From assembly GCF_900116535.1 (NCBI RefSeq), contig NZ_FPAU01000001.1, positions 124,001 through 188,000 of the forward strand: DNA of 64,000 nt, written 5' to 3'. Under the pieces are notes generated by a model, which saw only the letters and a list, made by a program, of their open reading frames with translations, did no database searches and was not told where the DNA came from. Positions 19,240 through 29,664 of this stretch are shown in pieces; the stretch's first letter is position 1; every line of letters starts with the position of its first letter. The stretch comes from Kosakonia arachidis (GTDB taxonomy: Bacteria; Pseudomonadota; Gammaproteobacteria; Enterobacterales; Enterobacteriaceae). The translations under genes and the position numbers were made by a program.

Positions 19240-20438
19240 ACTCCTTTCTCCCTATCCAACGCCTGGCGCGCTTCACTGAACAACGTTTGCAGGCGCGCCG
19301 TTTGCATCTCATCGATCTCTTCCTGTGCGAGGCGGCGGGCGAAGACCTCTTCAACTTTCAATTCACTGAGTGTTTCACGCAGTTCACCGGCGAGGATCCG
19401 CTCCCGTTGTTCGCGGCTGCGGCGTACCAGCAGCACTTCGACGGGCAAATCTTCGGTAACTTGCTGAATTTTGCGCTGCATATCAGCCAGATATTCGTGG
19501 CTTTCAATTTCAATATCCAGCCAGACTGGCATATCGGCGGGGGCATCGCGCCACTGTTCAAGCTGGCGGCAAATATCAGCAAAGTTGCCTTTGATCACTG
19601 CCAGCGGCTGCGTGGCAGGAACGTCGAGTGCGATAACGTCCGCCAACTTGCCGTCGCTGAACGTGACCAGATTGACGCTTTTACGCTTCCCGGTCTCATC
19701 AAAGCTCAACGGGATCGGTGAACCGCAGTAGCGAATGTGCTCCTGTCCGCCAATTTTCTGCGCGCGGTGAATATGTCCAAGTGCGATATAGTCAACTGGC
19801 GGGAAGTTCTCCGCCGGAAAAGCATCCAGCGTGCCGATATAGATGTCCCGTACGGCGTCACTTTTGCTGGCACCGACGGTGGTCAAATGGCCGCTGGCGA
19901 TAATCGGCAGCGCCTGCTCGCCGCGCAGAATACAGGCGGCGTCATACTGCTTCTGGTAGTAATCAGTAATAGCGGCCAGCAGATGCTGCTGTTTTTCCTG
20001 CCCTGATAATCCGGCCTGGCTGATGACCATGTCACGCGGGCGCAAAAACGGTACCGGACAGAAAACAGCGCCCGGTGTACCATCGCGGCGATTGAGCCAG
20101 AAAGGCGCGGTGCCTGCGCTGGCGACAACGGTAGTTTTCAGGTAAGCGAGGATCTCTTTCGATTCGTTCAGCGTCGCCACGGAATCATGGTTGCCTGCCA
20201 GCACCACTAAATGGCAGCCGGTTTGCTGGAGTTTCACCACAAAGCGGTTATATAACTCGCGCGCATAACTGGGTGGTGAACCGGTATCAAAGATGTCGCC
20301 TGCGACAATAATGGCGTCAACCTGGTGCTGTTCTGCCGCATTCAGCAGCCAGTCGAGAAAGGCTTCATGTTCTGCAGCGCGACTTTTACTGTAAAAGTTC
20401 TGACCCAAATGCCAGTCTGAAGTGTGAATTATGCGCAT
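19236..20438 (-). CDS. sbcD: Nuclease SbcCD subunit D (Mre11-like)
   Basis: A 400-residue Mre11-type metallo-phosphoesterase, the nuclease of SbcCD. Metal-binding motifs are all seen: SDWHLGQNF at residues 7-15, GDIFDTG near 47, GNHDS near 81, a histidine in SGHLTTVG near 187, and GHIHRAQ near 222. Length equals E. coli SbcD. It is the first gene of the sbcDC unit and is divergent from phoB over a 200-base shared control region. Confidence 0.98.
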   Translation of the reverse strand: MRIIHTSDWHLGQNFYSKSRAAEHEAFLDWLLNAAEQHQVDAIIVAGDIFDTGSPPSYARELYNRFVVKLQQTGCHLVVLAGNHDSVATLNESKEILAYLKTTVVASAGTAPFWLNRRDGTPGAVFCPVPFLRPRDMVISQAGLSGQEKQQHLLAAITDYYQKQYDAACILRGEQALPIIASGHLTTVGASKSDAVRDIYIGTLDAFPAENFPPVDYIALGHIHRAQKIGGQEHIRYCGSPIPLSFDETGKRKSVNLVTFSDGKLADVIALDVPATQPLAVIKGNFADICRQLEQWRDAPADMPVWLDIEIESHEYLADMQRKIQQVTEDLPVEVLLVRRSREQRERILAGELRETLSELKVEEVFARRLAQEEIDEMQTARLQTLFSEARQALDREKGV

Positions 20439-20557
20439 AACGATTCCGTGGCGAAAATGGATAAACGCGATTATAACATTCAGTGTGTTAGAGACATTAA
20501 CTGCGTGAATATTCGCGCTGTCATCATGTCGCGGGAAGGTTCATCTGGCGGTCATGT

Positions 20558-20591
20558 TATTCATAAATCTGTCATAAAACTGACGCATAAT
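20558..20591 (+). promoter_or_regulatory. PHO box and -10 element of phoB
   Basis: TATTCATAAATCTGTCAT at 20558-20575 carries a weaker first and a perfect second PhoB half-repeat. A -10-like CATAAT at 20586-20591 starts eleven bases after the box. This fits autoregulation of phoBR, as in E. coli. The spacing mirrors that before phoA. Confidence 0.85.
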
Positions 20592-20638
20592 GGCGCCGCT
20601 ATACAAACTGACGACTTATATGAGAAAACAGGCGAATT

Positions 20639-21328
20639 ATGGCGAGACGAATTCTGGTCGTTGAAGATGAAGCACCCATCCGTGAAATGGTGTGCTTTGT
20701 GCTCGAGCAAAATGGATTTCAACCGATAGAAGCTGAAGATTATGACAGTGCGGTGAATCAACTGAACGAACCCTGGCCAGACCTGGTTTTACTGGACTGG
20801 ATGTTGCCTGGCGGCTCCGGTATTCAGTTTATTAAGCATCTGAAACGCGAGGCCATGACCCGCGATATTCCGGTGATGATGTTGACAGCGCGTGGCGAAG
20901 AGGAAGATCGGGTGCGCGGTCTGGAAACCGGGGCGGACGATTACATTACTAAACCCTTCTCGCCGAAAGAGTTGGTTGCCCGCATTAAAGCGGTGATGCG
21001 CCGTATTTCGCCGATGGCGGTGGAAGAAGTGATTGAAATGCAGGGGTTAAGCCTCGATCCCTCTTCACATCGCGTGATGACCGGCGAAAATCCGCTGGAT
21101 ATGGGGCCGACGGAGTTTAAACTCTTACACTTCTTTATGACCCACCCGGAACGCGTGTACAGTCGTGAACAACTGCTGAACCATGTTTGGGGAACCAATG
21201 TTTACGTCGAAGACAGAACGGTTGATGTCCATATTCGCCGCCTGCGCAAAGCGCTGGAACACAGCGGCCATGATCGTATGGTGCAAACAGTGCGCGGTAC
21301 GGGATATCGTTTTTCGACCCGTTTCTGA
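20639..21328 (+). CDS. phoB: Phosphate regulon response regulator PhoB
   Basis: A 229-residue OmpR-type response regulator. The receiver domain (1-120) has the acidic pair at the start (VVEDEAP), the phosphorylated Asp53 in LLDWMLPG, a threonine in MLTARGE and Lys105 in ITKPFSPKE. Residues 130-229 form the winged helix that binds PHO boxes. Phosphorylated by PhoR at low phosphate, it activates phoA, psiF, phoBR and the wider regulon. Its promoter holds a PHO box. phoR follows after 21 bases. Confidence 0.98.
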   Translation: MARRILVVEDEAPIREMVCFVLEQNGFQPIEAEDYDSAVNQLNEPWPDLVLLDWMLPGGSGIQFIKHLKREAMTRDIPVMMLTARGEEEDRVRGLETGADDYITKPFSPKELVARIKAVMRRISPMAVEEVIEMQGLSLDPSSHRVMTGENPLDMGPTEFKLLHFFMTHPERVYSREQLLNHVWGTNVYVEDRTVDVHIRRLRKALEHSGHDRMVQTVRGTGYRFSTRF

Positions 21329-21349
21329 AATTTGACAGGAGTGTGACGC

Positions 21350-22648
21350 GTGCTGGAACGGCTGTCATGGAAAAGGCTGGTGCTGGAGCTCCTCCTTTGT
21401 TGTCTACCTGCTTTTATACTCGGTGCGATTTTTGGTTACCTGCCCTGGTTTTTATTTGCCGCGGTAACCGGGCTGCTGATCTGGCATTTCTGGAATTTAC
21501 TGCGCCTCTCCTGGTGGTTGTGGGTCGATAAAAGTATGACGCCACCGCCCGGGACGGGAAGCTGGGAGCCGCTGTTATACGGGCTGCACCAGATGCAGAT
21601 GCGTAATAAAAAGCGGCGGCGCGAGCTGGGCAATCTCATCAAACGCTTTCGTAGCGGTGCGGAGTCGTTGCCGGATGCGGTGATTCTTGCCACCGAAGAA
21701 GGGGCAATTTTCTGGTGTAACGGCCTGGCGCAACAACTGCTGGGGCTGCGCTGGCCGGATGATAACGGGCAGAATATCCTGAACCTGCTGCGCTACCCCG
21801 AATTCACTCAGTATCTTAAAAATCAAGAGTTTACCCGGCCACTCAATCTGGTACTGAACAGCGGTCGCCATCTGGAGATCCGCGTGATGCCTTACAGCGA
21901 ACAGCAATTGCTGTTGGTGGCGCGCGATGTGACGCAGATGCACCAACTGGAAGGGGCGCGGCGTAACTTTTTCGCTAACGTCAGCCATGAGCTGCGCACG
22001 CCGTTGACGGTGCTGCAAGGTTACCTGGAGATGATGCAGGAGCAGACGCTGGAAGGCGTGCCGCGCGAAAAAGCGCTGCATACCATGCGTGAACAAACAT
22101 CGCGAATGGAAGGTCTGGTGCGCCAGTTGCTGACGCTGTCGAAGATTGAAGCGGCGCCGATACTGCCACCTAATGAGACAATCGATGTACCGATGATGCT
22201 GCGTCTGGTTGAGCGGGAAGCACAGACGCTCAGTCAAAAAAAGCATAACCTGGAGTTTGAGGTCGATAACACCTTAAAAGTGCTCGGTAATGAAGAGCAA
22301 TTGCGCAGCGCCATCTCCAACCTGGTGTATAACGCGGTGAATCATACGCCCGCCGGAACGCACATTATTGTGCGCTGGCAGCATGTGCCGCAGGGGGCAG
22401 AATTCAGCGTTGAGGATAATGGCCCGGGCATTGCCGCCGAACATATTCCGCGTCTGACCGAGCGTTTTTATCGCGTCGATAAAGCCCGTTCCCGGCAAAC
22501 CGGCGGGAGCGGCCTTGGGCTGGCGATCGTAAAACATGCCGTCAGCCATCATGAAAGCCGCCTTGATATAGAGAGTACACCCGGCAAAGGGACACGCTTT
22601 AGCTTTGTTCTGCCGGAATGTCTGGTTGCCAAAACGCCTACAGCCTGA
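21350..22648 (+). CDS. phoR: Phosphate regulon sensor kinase PhoR
   Basis: A 432-residue inner-membrane histidine kinase starting with GTG, with GACAGGAG upstream. Two membrane helices occupy about residues 10-30 and 33-52, with almost no periplasmic loop, as in E. coli. A PAS domain follows (about 97-190), then the HisKA helix with the phosphorylated His in [11 protein letters not shown] near residue 213, then the ATPase domain with [16 protein letters not shown] and GSGLGLAI. It takes its signal from PstSCAB-PhoU and phosphorylates PhoB. A terminator follows the stop. Confidence 0.98.
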   Translation: MLERLSWKRLVLELLLCCLPAFILGAIFGYLPWFLFAAVTGLLIWHFWNLLRLSWWLWVDKSMTPPPGTGSWEPLLYGLHQMQMRNKKRRRELGNLIKRFRSGAESLPDAVILATEEGAIFWCNGLAQQLLGLRWPDDNGQNILNLLRYPEFTQYLKNQEFTRPLNLVLNSGRHLEIRVMPYSEQQLLLVARDVTQMHQLEGARRNFFANVSHELRTPLTVLQGYLEMMQEQTLEGVPREKALHTMREQTSRMEGLVRQLLTLSKIEAAPILPPNETIDVPMMLRLVEREAQTLSQKKHNLEFEVDNTLKVLGNEEQLRSAISNLVYNAVNHTPAGTHIIVRWQHVPQGAEFSVEDNGPGIAAEHIPRLTERFYRVDKARSRQTGGSGLGLAIVKHAVSHHESRLDIESTPGKGTRFSFVLPECLVAKTPTA

Positions 22649-22672
22649 AACCCCTGTCAGCTTATCTTTCCA

Positions 22673-22700
22673 GCGGCCTGTAAAAACAGGCCGCAATTTC
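22673..22700 (+). terminator. Rho-independent terminator after phoR
   Basis: GCGGCCTG at 22673-22680 pairs with CAGGCCGC at 22687-22694 around a TAAAAA loop. Few T's follow. Confidence 0.65.
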
Positions 22701-22851
22701 CTGCTGTTTTGCCACGATTAAACCTATTTTTGTACGCGTGATGCTTTTTTGTTCGCATGATCAGCCATGTGTTTTTCTTATAAATAGAGCATTGGGCTAT
22801 GTATTTATCTTAATCTGGCATATCCATCTGGTTTTACGATCCCATCTTGTC

Positions 22852-22874
22852 TTTAAACGTTATAAGCGTTTAAA
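22852..22874. promoter_or_regulatory. Palindrome TTTAAACG-N7-CGTTTAAA upstream of brnQ
   Basis: Two exact eight-base inverted arms are separated by TTATAAG. Size and symmetry suit a dimeric repressor or activator site. No regulator can be named. It lies 182 bases before the brnQ start. Confidence 0.4.
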
Positions 22875-23055
22875 TTGCGCCCCTGACAGTGTCAGACCGA
22901 CTATGTTTACGTGGTAAATCGAAAAACTATACTGCACCACGTTTCATATTAAGCATTTCCCGCTGATGTATCACGGTTTATACGCGTTATTGTTCGGCTG
23001 GGAAGGCGAAAAATTCACCATTATTGACGACACCACATCCACGGGCAGTAAACTT

Positions 23056-24375
23056 ATGACCAATCACTTAAAACCACGAGACATTGTTGCTCTGGGCTTT
23101 ATGACCTTCGCCTTGTTCGTTGGCGCAGGGAACATCATTTTTCCGCCGATGGTCGGCTTGCAGGCGGGTGAACATGTCTGGACGGCGGCGTTTGGTTTTC
23201 TGATTACCGCCGTAGGCCTGCCGGTGCTGACTGTCGTTGCGCTGGCCAAAGTGGGTGGCGGTGTGGATAGCCTGAGTACACCGATTGGTAAAGTCGCTGG
23301 TGTGCTGCTGGCAACCGTCTGTTATCTGGCGGTAGGGCCGCTGTTCGCCACGCCGCGTACGGCGACCGTTTCGTTTGAGGTGGGGATTGCGCCGCTGACC
23401 GGTGATGGCGCGATGCCGCTGATGATCTACAGCATCGTCTATTTTGCGCTGGTGATCCTGGTGTCGCTCTATCCGGGCAAGCTGCTGGATACGGTGGGCA
23501 ACTTCCTGGCTCCGCTGAAAATTATCGCGCTGACCATTCTCTCGATTGCCGCGATCGTCTGGCCGGCCGGTCCTATCAGCCATGCGCTGGAAGCTTATCA
23601 GACTGCGCCATTCTCTAACGGTTTCGTTAATGGTTACCTGACGATGGATACGCTGGGCGCGATGGTGTTCGGTATCGTGATCGTAAATGCTGCCCGTTCA
23701 CGCGGCGTGACCGAAGCGCGTCTGCTGACCCGTTACACCGTCTGGGCCGGGCTGATGGCGGGCGCGGGACTGACGCTGCTCTATCTGGCACTGTTCCGTC
23801 TGGGCTCAGACAGCGCGACGTTGGTGGATCAATCCGCTAACGGCGCAGCGATTCTCCATGCTTACGTTCAGCACACCTTTGGTGGCGCGGGTAGCTTACT
23901 GCTGGCTGCGTTGATCTTCATTGCTTGCCTGGTGACGGCGGTTGGCCTGACCTGTGCCTGCGCCGAGTTTTTCGCGCAGTATCTGCCGCTCTCTTACCGT
24001 TCGCTGGTGTTTATTCTGGGCATCTTCTCGATGGCAGTTTCCAATCTGGGGCTGAGCCACCTGATTCAGATCTCCATCCCGGTGCTGACGATGATCTACC
24101 CACCGTGCATCGTGCTGGTGGTGCTGAGCTTCAGCCGTTCGTGGTGGAACAACTCAACCCGTGTGATTGCCCCGGCCATGTTTATTAGCCTGCTTTTTGG
24201 TATCCTTGACGGCGTGAAAGCCTCCGCTTTTGCTGAGCATTTACCGGCCTGGACGCAGCGTTTGCCGCTGGCGGAACAAGGGCTGGCCTGGCTGATGCCG
24301 AGCCTGGTGATGTTGATTCTGGCGGCAGTCTGGGATCGCACTGCAGGGCGTCAGGTGACTTCCAGCGCGCATTAA
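23056..24375 (+). CDS. brnQ: Branched-chain amino acid transporter BrnQ
   Basis: A 439-residue inner-membrane carrier of the LIVCS family, importing leucine, isoleucine and valine with a cation. Twelve hydrophobic segments run through the protein; the N-terminal [12 protein letters not shown] and the [13 protein letters not shown] stretch are family signatures. The ATG at 23056 gives the same N-terminus and length as E. coli BrnQ. It lies between phoR and proY as in E. coli and ends at a strong terminator. Confidence 0.97.
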   Translation: MTNHLKPRDIVALGFMTFALFVGAGNIIFPPMVGLQAGEHVWTAAFGFLITAVGLPVLTVVALAKVGGGVDSLSTPIGKVAGVLLATVCYLAVGPLFATPRTATVSFEVGIAPLTGDGAMPLMIYSIVYFALVILVSLYPGKLLDTVGNFLAPLKIIALTILSIAAIVWPAGPISHALEAYQTAPFSNGFVNGYLTMDTLGAMVFGIVIVNAARSRGVTEARLLTRYTVWAGLMAGAGLTLLYLALFRLGSDSATLVDQSANGAAILHAYVQHTFGGAGSLLLAALIFIACLVTAVGLTCACAEFFAQYLPLSYRSLVFILGIFSMAVSNLGLSHLIQISIPVLTMIYPPCIVLVVLSFSRSWWNNSTRVIAPAMFISLLFGILDGVKASAFAEHLPAWTQRLPLAEQGLAWLMPSLVMLILAAVWDRTAGRQVTSSAH

Positions 24376-24397
24376 CAGTCGCAGATACGGTTTGTTT

Positions 24398-24430
24398 AAC
24401 CACGGGGTTTTGCGCCCCGTGGTTTTTTAT
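24398..24430 (+). terminator. Rho-independent terminator after brnQ
   Basis: AACCACGGGG and CCCCGTGGTT are exact inverted repeats followed by TTTTTTATTTTT. It ends 30 bases before the proY start. Confidence 0.92.
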
Positions 24431-24459
24431 TTTTGTGTTGAATAATGGCAGTGGAAACG

Positions 24460-25809
24460 ATGGAAAGTACGAATAAGCTGAAGCGTGGGTTAAGCACCCG
24501 CCACATCCGCTTTATGGCGCTGGGATCGGCGATCGGTACCGGGCTGTTTTACGGCTCCGCCGATGCCATCAAAATGGCCGGGCCGAGCGTGTTGCTGGCC
24601 TACATTATTGGTGGCGTAGCCGCGTATATTATTATGCGTGCACTGGGTGAAATGTCGGTACATAACCCTTCCGCCAGCTCGTTCTCTCGTTATGCCCAGG
24701 AAAACCTCGGCCCGCTTGCTGGCTATATCACTGGCTGGACATACTGTTTTGAAATCCTGATTGTGGCGATTGCCGATGTAACAGCTTTCGGCATCTATAT
24801 GGGCGTCTGGTTCCCGACGGTGCCGCACTGGATCTGGGTGTTAAGCGTGGTGATGATCATCTGCGCTATTAACCTGATGAGCGTAAAAGTTTTCGGCGAA
24901 CTGGAGTTCTGGTTCTCGTTCTTTAAAGTCGCCACCATTATTATTATGATCCTCGCCGGTTTCGGCATCATCATCTGGGGCTTCGGAAATGGCGGTCAGC
25001 CGACCGGGATCAGCAATTTGTGGAGCCACGGCGGTTTCTTCAGCAATGGCTGGTTGGGCACGGTGATGGCGCTGCAAATGGTGATGTTCGCCTACGGTGG
25101 CATCGAAATCATTGGCATCACCGCTGGTGAAGCAAAAGATCCGGAAACATCGATCCCGCGTGCCATTAACTCCGTACCGATTCGTATTCTGGTGTTTTAT
25201 GTCGGGACGTTATTCGTCATCATGTCCATTTACCCGTGGAACCAGGTCGGTACCGACGGTAGCCCGTTTGTCCTGACCTTCCAGCATATGGGCATCACCT
25301 TTGCCGCCAGCATTCTTAACTTTGTGGTGTTGACTGCCTCGCTTTCGGCGATCAACAGCGATGTTTTTGGCGTGGGGCGTATGCTGCACGGCATGGCGGA
25401 GCAGGGCAGCGCGCCGAAGATGTTTGCCAAAACCTCCCGTCGCGGTATCCCGTGGGTAACGGTAGTGGTGATGACTGTTGCACTGCTGCTGGCGGTCTGG
25501 CTGAACTACATCATGCCAGAGAACATTTTCCTGGTCATTGCGTCGCTGGCGACCTTTGCCACGGTATGGGTGTGGATCATGATTTTGCTGTCGCAAATCG
25601 GTTTCCGCCGCCGTCTTTCTGCCGATGAAGTGAAGGCGCTGAAATTCAAAGTTCCTGGCGGTGTCATCACCACCGTTGTGGGACTGCTGTTCCTTGTGTT
25701 TATCATCGCGCTGATTGGCTGGCACCCGGAAACCCGTATTTCGTTGTACGTAGGTCTGGCATGGATTGTGTTGTTGCTGATTGGCTGGGCGTTTAAAAAA
25801 TCCGCCTGA
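24460..25809 (+). CDS. proY: ProY, APC-family amino acid permease
   Basis: A 449-residue permease of the amino acid/polyamine (APC) superfamily with twelve hydrophobic segments and the opening [20 protein letters not shown], where the GSAIGTGLF helix is the substrate-binding signature. E. coli ProY is listed as a proline-specific permease, though direct evidence for its substrate is thin. The ATG at 24460 has GGAA just upstream and fits the family; an ATG five codons earlier is possible. The C-terminus is several residues shorter than in E. coli. Confidence 0.93.
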   Translation: MESTNKLKRGLSTRHIRFMALGSAIGTGLFYGSADAIKMAGPSVLLAYIIGGVAAYIIMRALGEMSVHNPSASSFSRYAQENLGPLAGYITGWTYCFEILIVAIADVTAFGIYMGVWFPTVPHWIWVLSVVMIICAINLMSVKVFGELEFWFSFFKVATIIIMILAGFGIIIWGFGNGGQPTGISNLWSHGGFFSNGWLGTVMALQMVMFAYGGIEIIGITAGEAKDPETSIPRAINSVPIRILVFYVGTLFVIMSIYPWNQVGTDGSPFVLTFQHMGITFAASILNFVVLTASLSAINSDVFGVGRMLHGMAEQGSAPKMFAKTSRRGIPWVTVVVMTVALLLAVWLNYIMPENIFLVIASLATFATVWVWIMILLSQIGFRRRLSADEVKALKFKVPGGVITTVVGLLFLVFIIALIGWHPETRISLYVGLAWIVLLLIGWAFKKSA

Positions 25810-25821
25810 TGGCGGTGATAC

Positions 25822-25856
25822 CTTCTCAGGCCTGGAGGTTTTATCGGCCTGAGAAG
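25822..25856 (+). terminator. Inverted repeat after proY
   Basis: CTTCTCAGGCC and GGCCTGAGAAG are exact eleven-base arms thirteen bases after the proY stop. No T-run follows, so it may stabilise the mRNA end or work with Rho. Confidence 0.6.
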
Positions 25857-25876
25857 TGCAGCGTTACCCGAGAGAA

Positions 25877-26073
25877 AATCACCCCTCCGGGATCAGCAAC
25901 TTTTCGCCATTGCGCCTGACGGGTTTCCACCGCGTCACTTCCCTTCCTGTAGCACAGTGAGCAACGCGTCGCTATCCACCGCGCTGCTACGCGCAATATT
26001 TACCAGAATCCCTTCAGGCCCGGCCTTCCAGCAGTTCACGATTAATGACATGATGCGTTTTCGCCACGCCGGA
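25877..26073 (-). pseudogene. Remnant of a D-2-hydroxyacid dehydrogenase gene
   Basis: On the minus strand the DNA reads as pieces of the NAD-dependent D-2-hydroxyacid dehydrogenase family. One frame gives [14 protein letters not shown]; after a frameshift near 26030 another gives GPEGILVNIARSSAVDSDAL and then LLTVLQEGK before a stop. Further on, AVETRQAQ recalls the C-terminal segment of these enzymes. The catalytic His region between them is missing, so there is also an internal deletion. No start and no full frame remain. It occupies most of the proY-malZ gap, which is much shorter in E. coli. Confidence 0.7.
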
Positions 26074-26179
26074 TTACCTCTGCGCCCTGTCTCTCAGCCC
26101 TATAAAAAAAGTGAAAGAAGGAGGCGGCAGATGTGCGGGTGTGGAAGAGTTGCGTCATTTTGAGCAAAGGGGATTTTTG

Positions 26180-27997
26180 ATGTTGAATGCATGGCACCTG
26201 CCTGTCGCGCCGTTTGTGAAACAGAATAAAGATCAGCTAATTATCACGCTCTGGCTGAGTGGGAGCGGTGTGCCGGAGCGGGTAATGCTACGTACCGAAA
26301 TCGACAATGAAGAGATGCCGCTGGCAATGCACCGGCGGCGGAAAACTGCGGCGAACGGCGTCAGCACCTGGCAAGTTGCACTGGACATCAGCGGCGGGCA
26401 ACCGCGTCGCCGCTACAGCTTTAAGCTACTGTGGGAGAATCGGCAACTGTGGTTTACGCCGCAGGGATTTAGCCATTTTCCACCCTCCCGGCTCGAACAG
26501 TTCGCCGTTGATGTGCCGGATGACGGGCCGCTGTGGGTGGCTGACCAGGTGTTCTACCAGATTTTCCCGGATCGTTTTGCGCGCAGCCAGCCGCGCAGTG
26601 AACAACAGGATAAGGTTTACCATCACCATGCCGCAGGTCAGCCGATTGTACTGCGTGACTGGGACGATCCGTTAACAGATCACGCCGGGGGATCAACCTT
26701 TTATGGCGGCGATCTCGACGGGATCAGTGAAAAGCTGCCCTACCTGAAAAAGTTGGGTGTTACCGCACTCTATCTCAACCCGGTTTTTGTCGCCCCCAGC
26801 GTGCATAAATATGACACCGAAGATTACCGCCATGTCGATCCGCAGTTTGGTGGTGACGAAGCATTGCTGCGCCTGCGGCACAATACGCAGCAACTGAACA
26901 TGCGGCTGATCCTCGATGGTGTTTTCAACCACAGCGGTGATTCCCATGCGTGGTTCGATCGCCACAACCGTGGCACCGGCGGCGCCTGTCATAACCCCGA
27001 TTCCCGCTGGCGTAGCTGGTACAGTTTTGACGAACATGGCCACGCTCGCGACTGGCTGGGTTATGCCAGTCTGCCGAAACTCGACTATCAGTCGCCGACG
27101 CTGGTTGAGGAGATTTATCAGGGAGAGGAGAGTATTGTGCGCCACTGGCTGAAAGCGCCATGGAACATGGACGGCTGGCGGCTGGATGTGGTGCATATGC
27201 TGGGCGAAGACGGTGGGGCGCGTAACAACCTGCACCATATTTCGGGGATCACCCGCGCGGCGAAAGAAACACTGCCACAGGCCTATGTTTTTGGCGAACA
27301 TTTTGGCGATGCACGCCAGTGGCTACAGGCGGATGCGGAAGATGCGGCCATGAACTATCGCGGTTTTACGTTGCCGGTGTGGGCGTTTCTGGCAAATACG
27401 GATATCGCCTACGATCCCCAGCAGATCGATGCGCAAACTTGCGCGGCATGGATGGATAACTACCGTGCCGGACTGTCGCACCAGCAGCAGTTGCGCATGT
27501 TTAACCAGCTCGACAGCCACGATACGCCGCGCTTTAAAACCGTGCTCGGCAAAGATGTTGCCCGGTTGCCGGTGGCGGTGATCTGGCTGTTTAGCTGGCC
27601 GGGAACGCCGTGCATCTATTATGGCGATGAAGTGGGTCTGGACGGGGCGAACGATCCTTTTTGCCGTAAGACCTTCCCGTGGGATAAAAAACGTCAGGAT
27701 GCGCAACTGCTGGCACTTTACCAGCGAATGGCGAAACTGCGCTCGCGGAGCCAGGCAATGCGGCGCGGCGGCTGCCAGATGATATACGCCCATGATAACG
27801 TGCTGGTTTTTGTTCGTGTCTGGCAGCAACAGCGCGTACTGGTGGCTATCAACCGCGGTGATGCTTGCGAAGTGGTGCTGGAGGGGTCACCGCTGTTAGA
27901 GGGGAAAAATTGGCGACTTCAGGAAGGTACAGGTACGTTACAGGATGATGTGCTGACGCTTTCAGCTACCAGTGCATCTGTCTGGTCTGCTGCCTGA
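26180..27997 (+). CDS. malZ: Maltodextrin glucosidase
   Basis: A 605-residue GH13 enzyme that removes glucose from the reducing end of maltodextrins in the cytoplasm. An N-terminal beta domain (1-120) precedes the catalytic barrel. The four GH13 regions are present: [18 protein letters not shown] with the nucleophile Asp; FGEHFGD with the acid/base Glu; and LDSHDTPRF. The ATG at 26180, with AAAGGGG upstream, gives the family length; the longer frame to 26111 is not conserved. In E. coli MalT controls it; a purine-rich GGAGGCGG stretch near 26128 could be a MalT box but is not convincing. Confidence 0.96.
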   Translation: MLNAWHLPVAPFVKQNKDQLIITLWLSGSGVPERVMLRTEIDNEEMPLAMHRRRKTAANGVSTWQVALDISGGQPRRRYSFKLLWENRQLWFTPQGFSHFPPSRLEQFAVDVPDDGPLWVADQVFYQIFPDRFARSQPRSEQQDKVYHHHAAGQPIVLRDWDDPLTDHAGGSTFYGGDLDGISEKLPYLKKLGVTALYLNPVFVAPSVHKYDTEDYRHVDPQFGGDEALLRLRHNTQQLNMRLILDGVFNHSGDSHAWFDRHNRGTGGACHNPDSRWRSWYSFDEHGHARDWLGYASLPKLDYQSPTLVEEIYQGEESIVRHWLKAPWNMDGWRLDVVHMLGEDGGARNNLHHISGITRAAKETLPQAYVFGEHFGDARQWLQADAEDAAMNYRGFTLPVWAFLANTDIAYDPQQIDAQTCAAWMDNYRAGLSHQQQLRMFNQLDSHDTPRFKTVLGKDVARLPVAVIWLFSWPGTPCIYYGDEVGLDGANDPFCRKTFPWDKKRQDAQLLALYQRMAKLRSRSQAMRRGGCQMIYAHDNVLVFVRVWQQQRVLVAINRGDACEVVLEGSPLLEGKNWRLQEGTGTLQDDVLTLSATSASVWSAA

Positions 27998-28057
27998 ATC
28001 GTCACGCGATGAGGGGGGGTGTTATGTCTCCCTTTTAGCGAAGGTGATAATACGTAG

Positions 28058-28131
28058 ATGGTCTTTGGATATTCGGTGTGGTAGTGCTGTTTCTGGCGCT
28101 GCGTATCTGGCGTGAAGTGAAGACACGCTAA
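28058..28131 (+). pseudogene. Frameshifted micro-ORF encoding a single membrane helix
   Basis: In the malZ-prxC gap an ATG at 28058 opens a frame that stops after eight codons. One base off, the same DNA reads WIFGVVVLFLALRIWREVK, a clear membrane helix with a basic end, stopping at TAA 28129-28131. One added base near 28061-28066 (G or T run) would join ATG and helix into a 24-residue protein. AAGG at 28041-28044 could be its ribosome site, though far away. A GTG at 28078 could also begin a shorter intact version. I do not recognise the family. Confidence 0.4.
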
Positions 28132-28132
28132 C

Positions 28133-28163
28133 AAAAAGGCCCGCAGTCCAGTGCGGGCCTTTT
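28133..28163. terminator. Bidirectional terminator between malZ and prxC
   Basis: AAAGGCCCGCA and TGCGGGCCTTT are exact eleven-base arms around GTCCAG, flanked by A's and T's. It can end transcripts from both directions. Confidence 0.9.
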
Positions 28164-28178
28164 ATCAAACGCTGCCGA

Positions 28179-28781
28179 TTACAGGCTGGAGACGTTTTCG
28201 CTCAGGTATTTCGCCACGCCTTCCGGAGAGGCGCTCATCCCTTCTTTACCTTTTTCCCACTGCGCCGGGCAAACTTCGCCGTGCTCTTCGTGGAATTGCA
28301 GCGCGTCAACCATACGCAGCATTTCGTCGATGTTACGGCCCAGCGGCAGGTCGTTAACTACCTGATGACGCACGATACCGTCTTTGTCGATCAGGAAAGA
28401 ACCGCGCAGCGCAACGCCTGCGTCAGGGTGTTCGATACCGTAAGCCTGCTGGATCTCACGTTTGATATCCGCAACCATTGCGTATTTCACCGCGCCGATG
28501 CCGCCTTTCTCAACCGGCGTGTTACGCCATGCGTTGTGAACAAACTCGGAGTCGAAGGAGACGCCAACCACTTCGACGCCGCGCTTCTGGAACTCTTCGT
28601 AGCGTTTGTCAAAAGCGATCAGTTCAGACGGGCAGACGAAGGTGAAATCCATCGGCCAGAAAAACAGCACAGTGGCTTTGCCGTTGGTGTGCTGTTTGAA
28701 ATTAAAGTTTTCAACGATTTCACCGCTGCCCAGTACGGCTGCTGCTGTAAAATCCGGTGCCTGACGAGTGACCAGTACCAT
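28179..28781 (-). CDS. prxC: Peroxiredoxin C (AhpC/TSA family, typical 2-Cys)
   Basis: A 200-residue thiol peroxidase that reduces hydrogen peroxide and organic peroxides. The peroxidatic Cys50 lies in FTFVCPSE and the resolving Cys171 in GEVCPAQW, the pattern of typical 2-Cys enzymes that work as dimers and decamers. The GGIGA loop and a C-terminal extension suggest sensitivity to over-oxidation, by analogy with eukaryotic Prx. E. coli K-12 has no copy here; Salmonella and Klebsiella have one (often called tsaA). No alkyl hydroperoxide reductase flavoprotein gene is adjacent, so its reductant is not evident. Symbol usage varies. Confidence 0.9.
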   Translation of the reverse strand: MVLVTRQAPDFTAAAVLGSGEIVENFNFKQHTNGKATVLFFWPMDFTFVCPSELIAFDKRYEEFQKRGVEVVGVSFDSEFVHNAWRNTPVEKGGIGAVKYAMVADIKREIQQAYGIEHPDAGVALRGSFLIDKDGIVRHQVVNDLPLGRNIDEMLRMVDALQFHEEHGEVCPAQWEKGKEGMSASPEGVAKYLSENVSSL

Positions 28782-28896
28782 GTGTACTCCTGTGATTTAC
28801 AAGGTTAATTAGAACGCAACGCATGCCAGTATAGGAAGAGGGCGGAAGTGGCTCAACGCGCCCTTGACAATCGTTGAGACAGGTTTTACCTATCGA

Positions 28897-29478
28897 TTAA
28901 AGCGTGCGTGAAATTGCCTGCTCCATCATGCGCGGGTAGAACTGCCAGAACAGGTTTTCCAGCTCGGCGTAGTTCGCGTCGAGATCCTGCCAGGAGTCGC
29001 GTAGTGCATCAAGCCGCGGGCGGCGGTTCGCCATGCCGTTGAGTACATTCTGAATAAAGGACATCTCCCGGTAGCGCTCCAGCCAGCGTTCAGACCACAG
29101 GTAGTCATTTAAATTCACAAAACGCGGCGGGGACTCCGGCAGAATGGTGGCTACCTGCGAATGGGCATAACGAACAAAATCCTCCAGCGAAAAATCGGGG
29201 GAGAGCTGCGCCCAGTGGCGGGAGAGGAAGTGATCCCACATCACATCCAGCGTGATGGGCGCGACCCGGCGCGTTTGCGCACGGAATCCTTCACGGGCGA
29301 TTTTGACTTCCGGCAGGTTGTCGGTCATCACGTCAATACGGCGATGCATATAAATGCCATCCACTACTGCTGGCGCGTAGAGATTTTCCGGGTTGCCGCG
29401 AACGAAGTCCGCCAGCAGGTTACCAGGCAGTGAGCTGTCCGCCAGATGTGCAAGATGCAGGTGCGCTAAAAAATTCAT
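28897..29478 (-). CDS. acpH: Acyl carrier protein phosphodiesterase
   Basis: A 193-residue HD-like hydrolase that removes the 4'-phosphopantetheine arm from holo-ACP. The family motifs [11 protein letters not shown] at the start, MHRRID near residue 44 and DHFLSRHW near residue 82 carry the histidines and aspartates that bind metal. Length equals E. coli AcpH. It is divergent from queA with 186 bases between. Confidence 0.95.
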   Translation of the reverse strand: MNFLAHLHLAHLADSSLPGNLLADFVRGNPENLYAPAVVDGIYMHRRIDVMTDNLPEVKIAREGFRAQTRRVAPITLDVMWDHFLSRHWAQLSPDFSLEDFVRYAHSQVATILPESPPRFVNLNDYLWSERWLERYREMSFIQNVLNGMANRRPRLDALRDSWQDLDANYAELENLFWQFYPRMMEQAISRTL

Positions 29479-29664
29479 GTTCTGTCCATTATTGTCTATT
29501 GCAGGTGTTCTTGCTTTCGCGAGCGCCCGGTGGAACCCGCGCAGGTGCTGTTATGTTACTTTGTTTTTTTAGGTTATTTTTTGAACCAAAAGCGGCTAAC
29601 GGTTGCAGCGAAAGGGCGCGGGCACTAGACTACCCGCCTCTTAATTTTGTCTTGAGTTCGTGTC

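Larger units (their letters stand above)
22649..23055 (+). other. Intergenic region and brnQ leader
   Basis: A 407-base gap. It holds the phoR terminator, then AT-rich DNA with several TTTATA-like promoter possibilities, and the palindrome at 22852-22874. A frame from 22966 joins brnQ but lacks homology, so brnQ is started at 23056. Nothing else was recognised. Confidence 0.5.
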
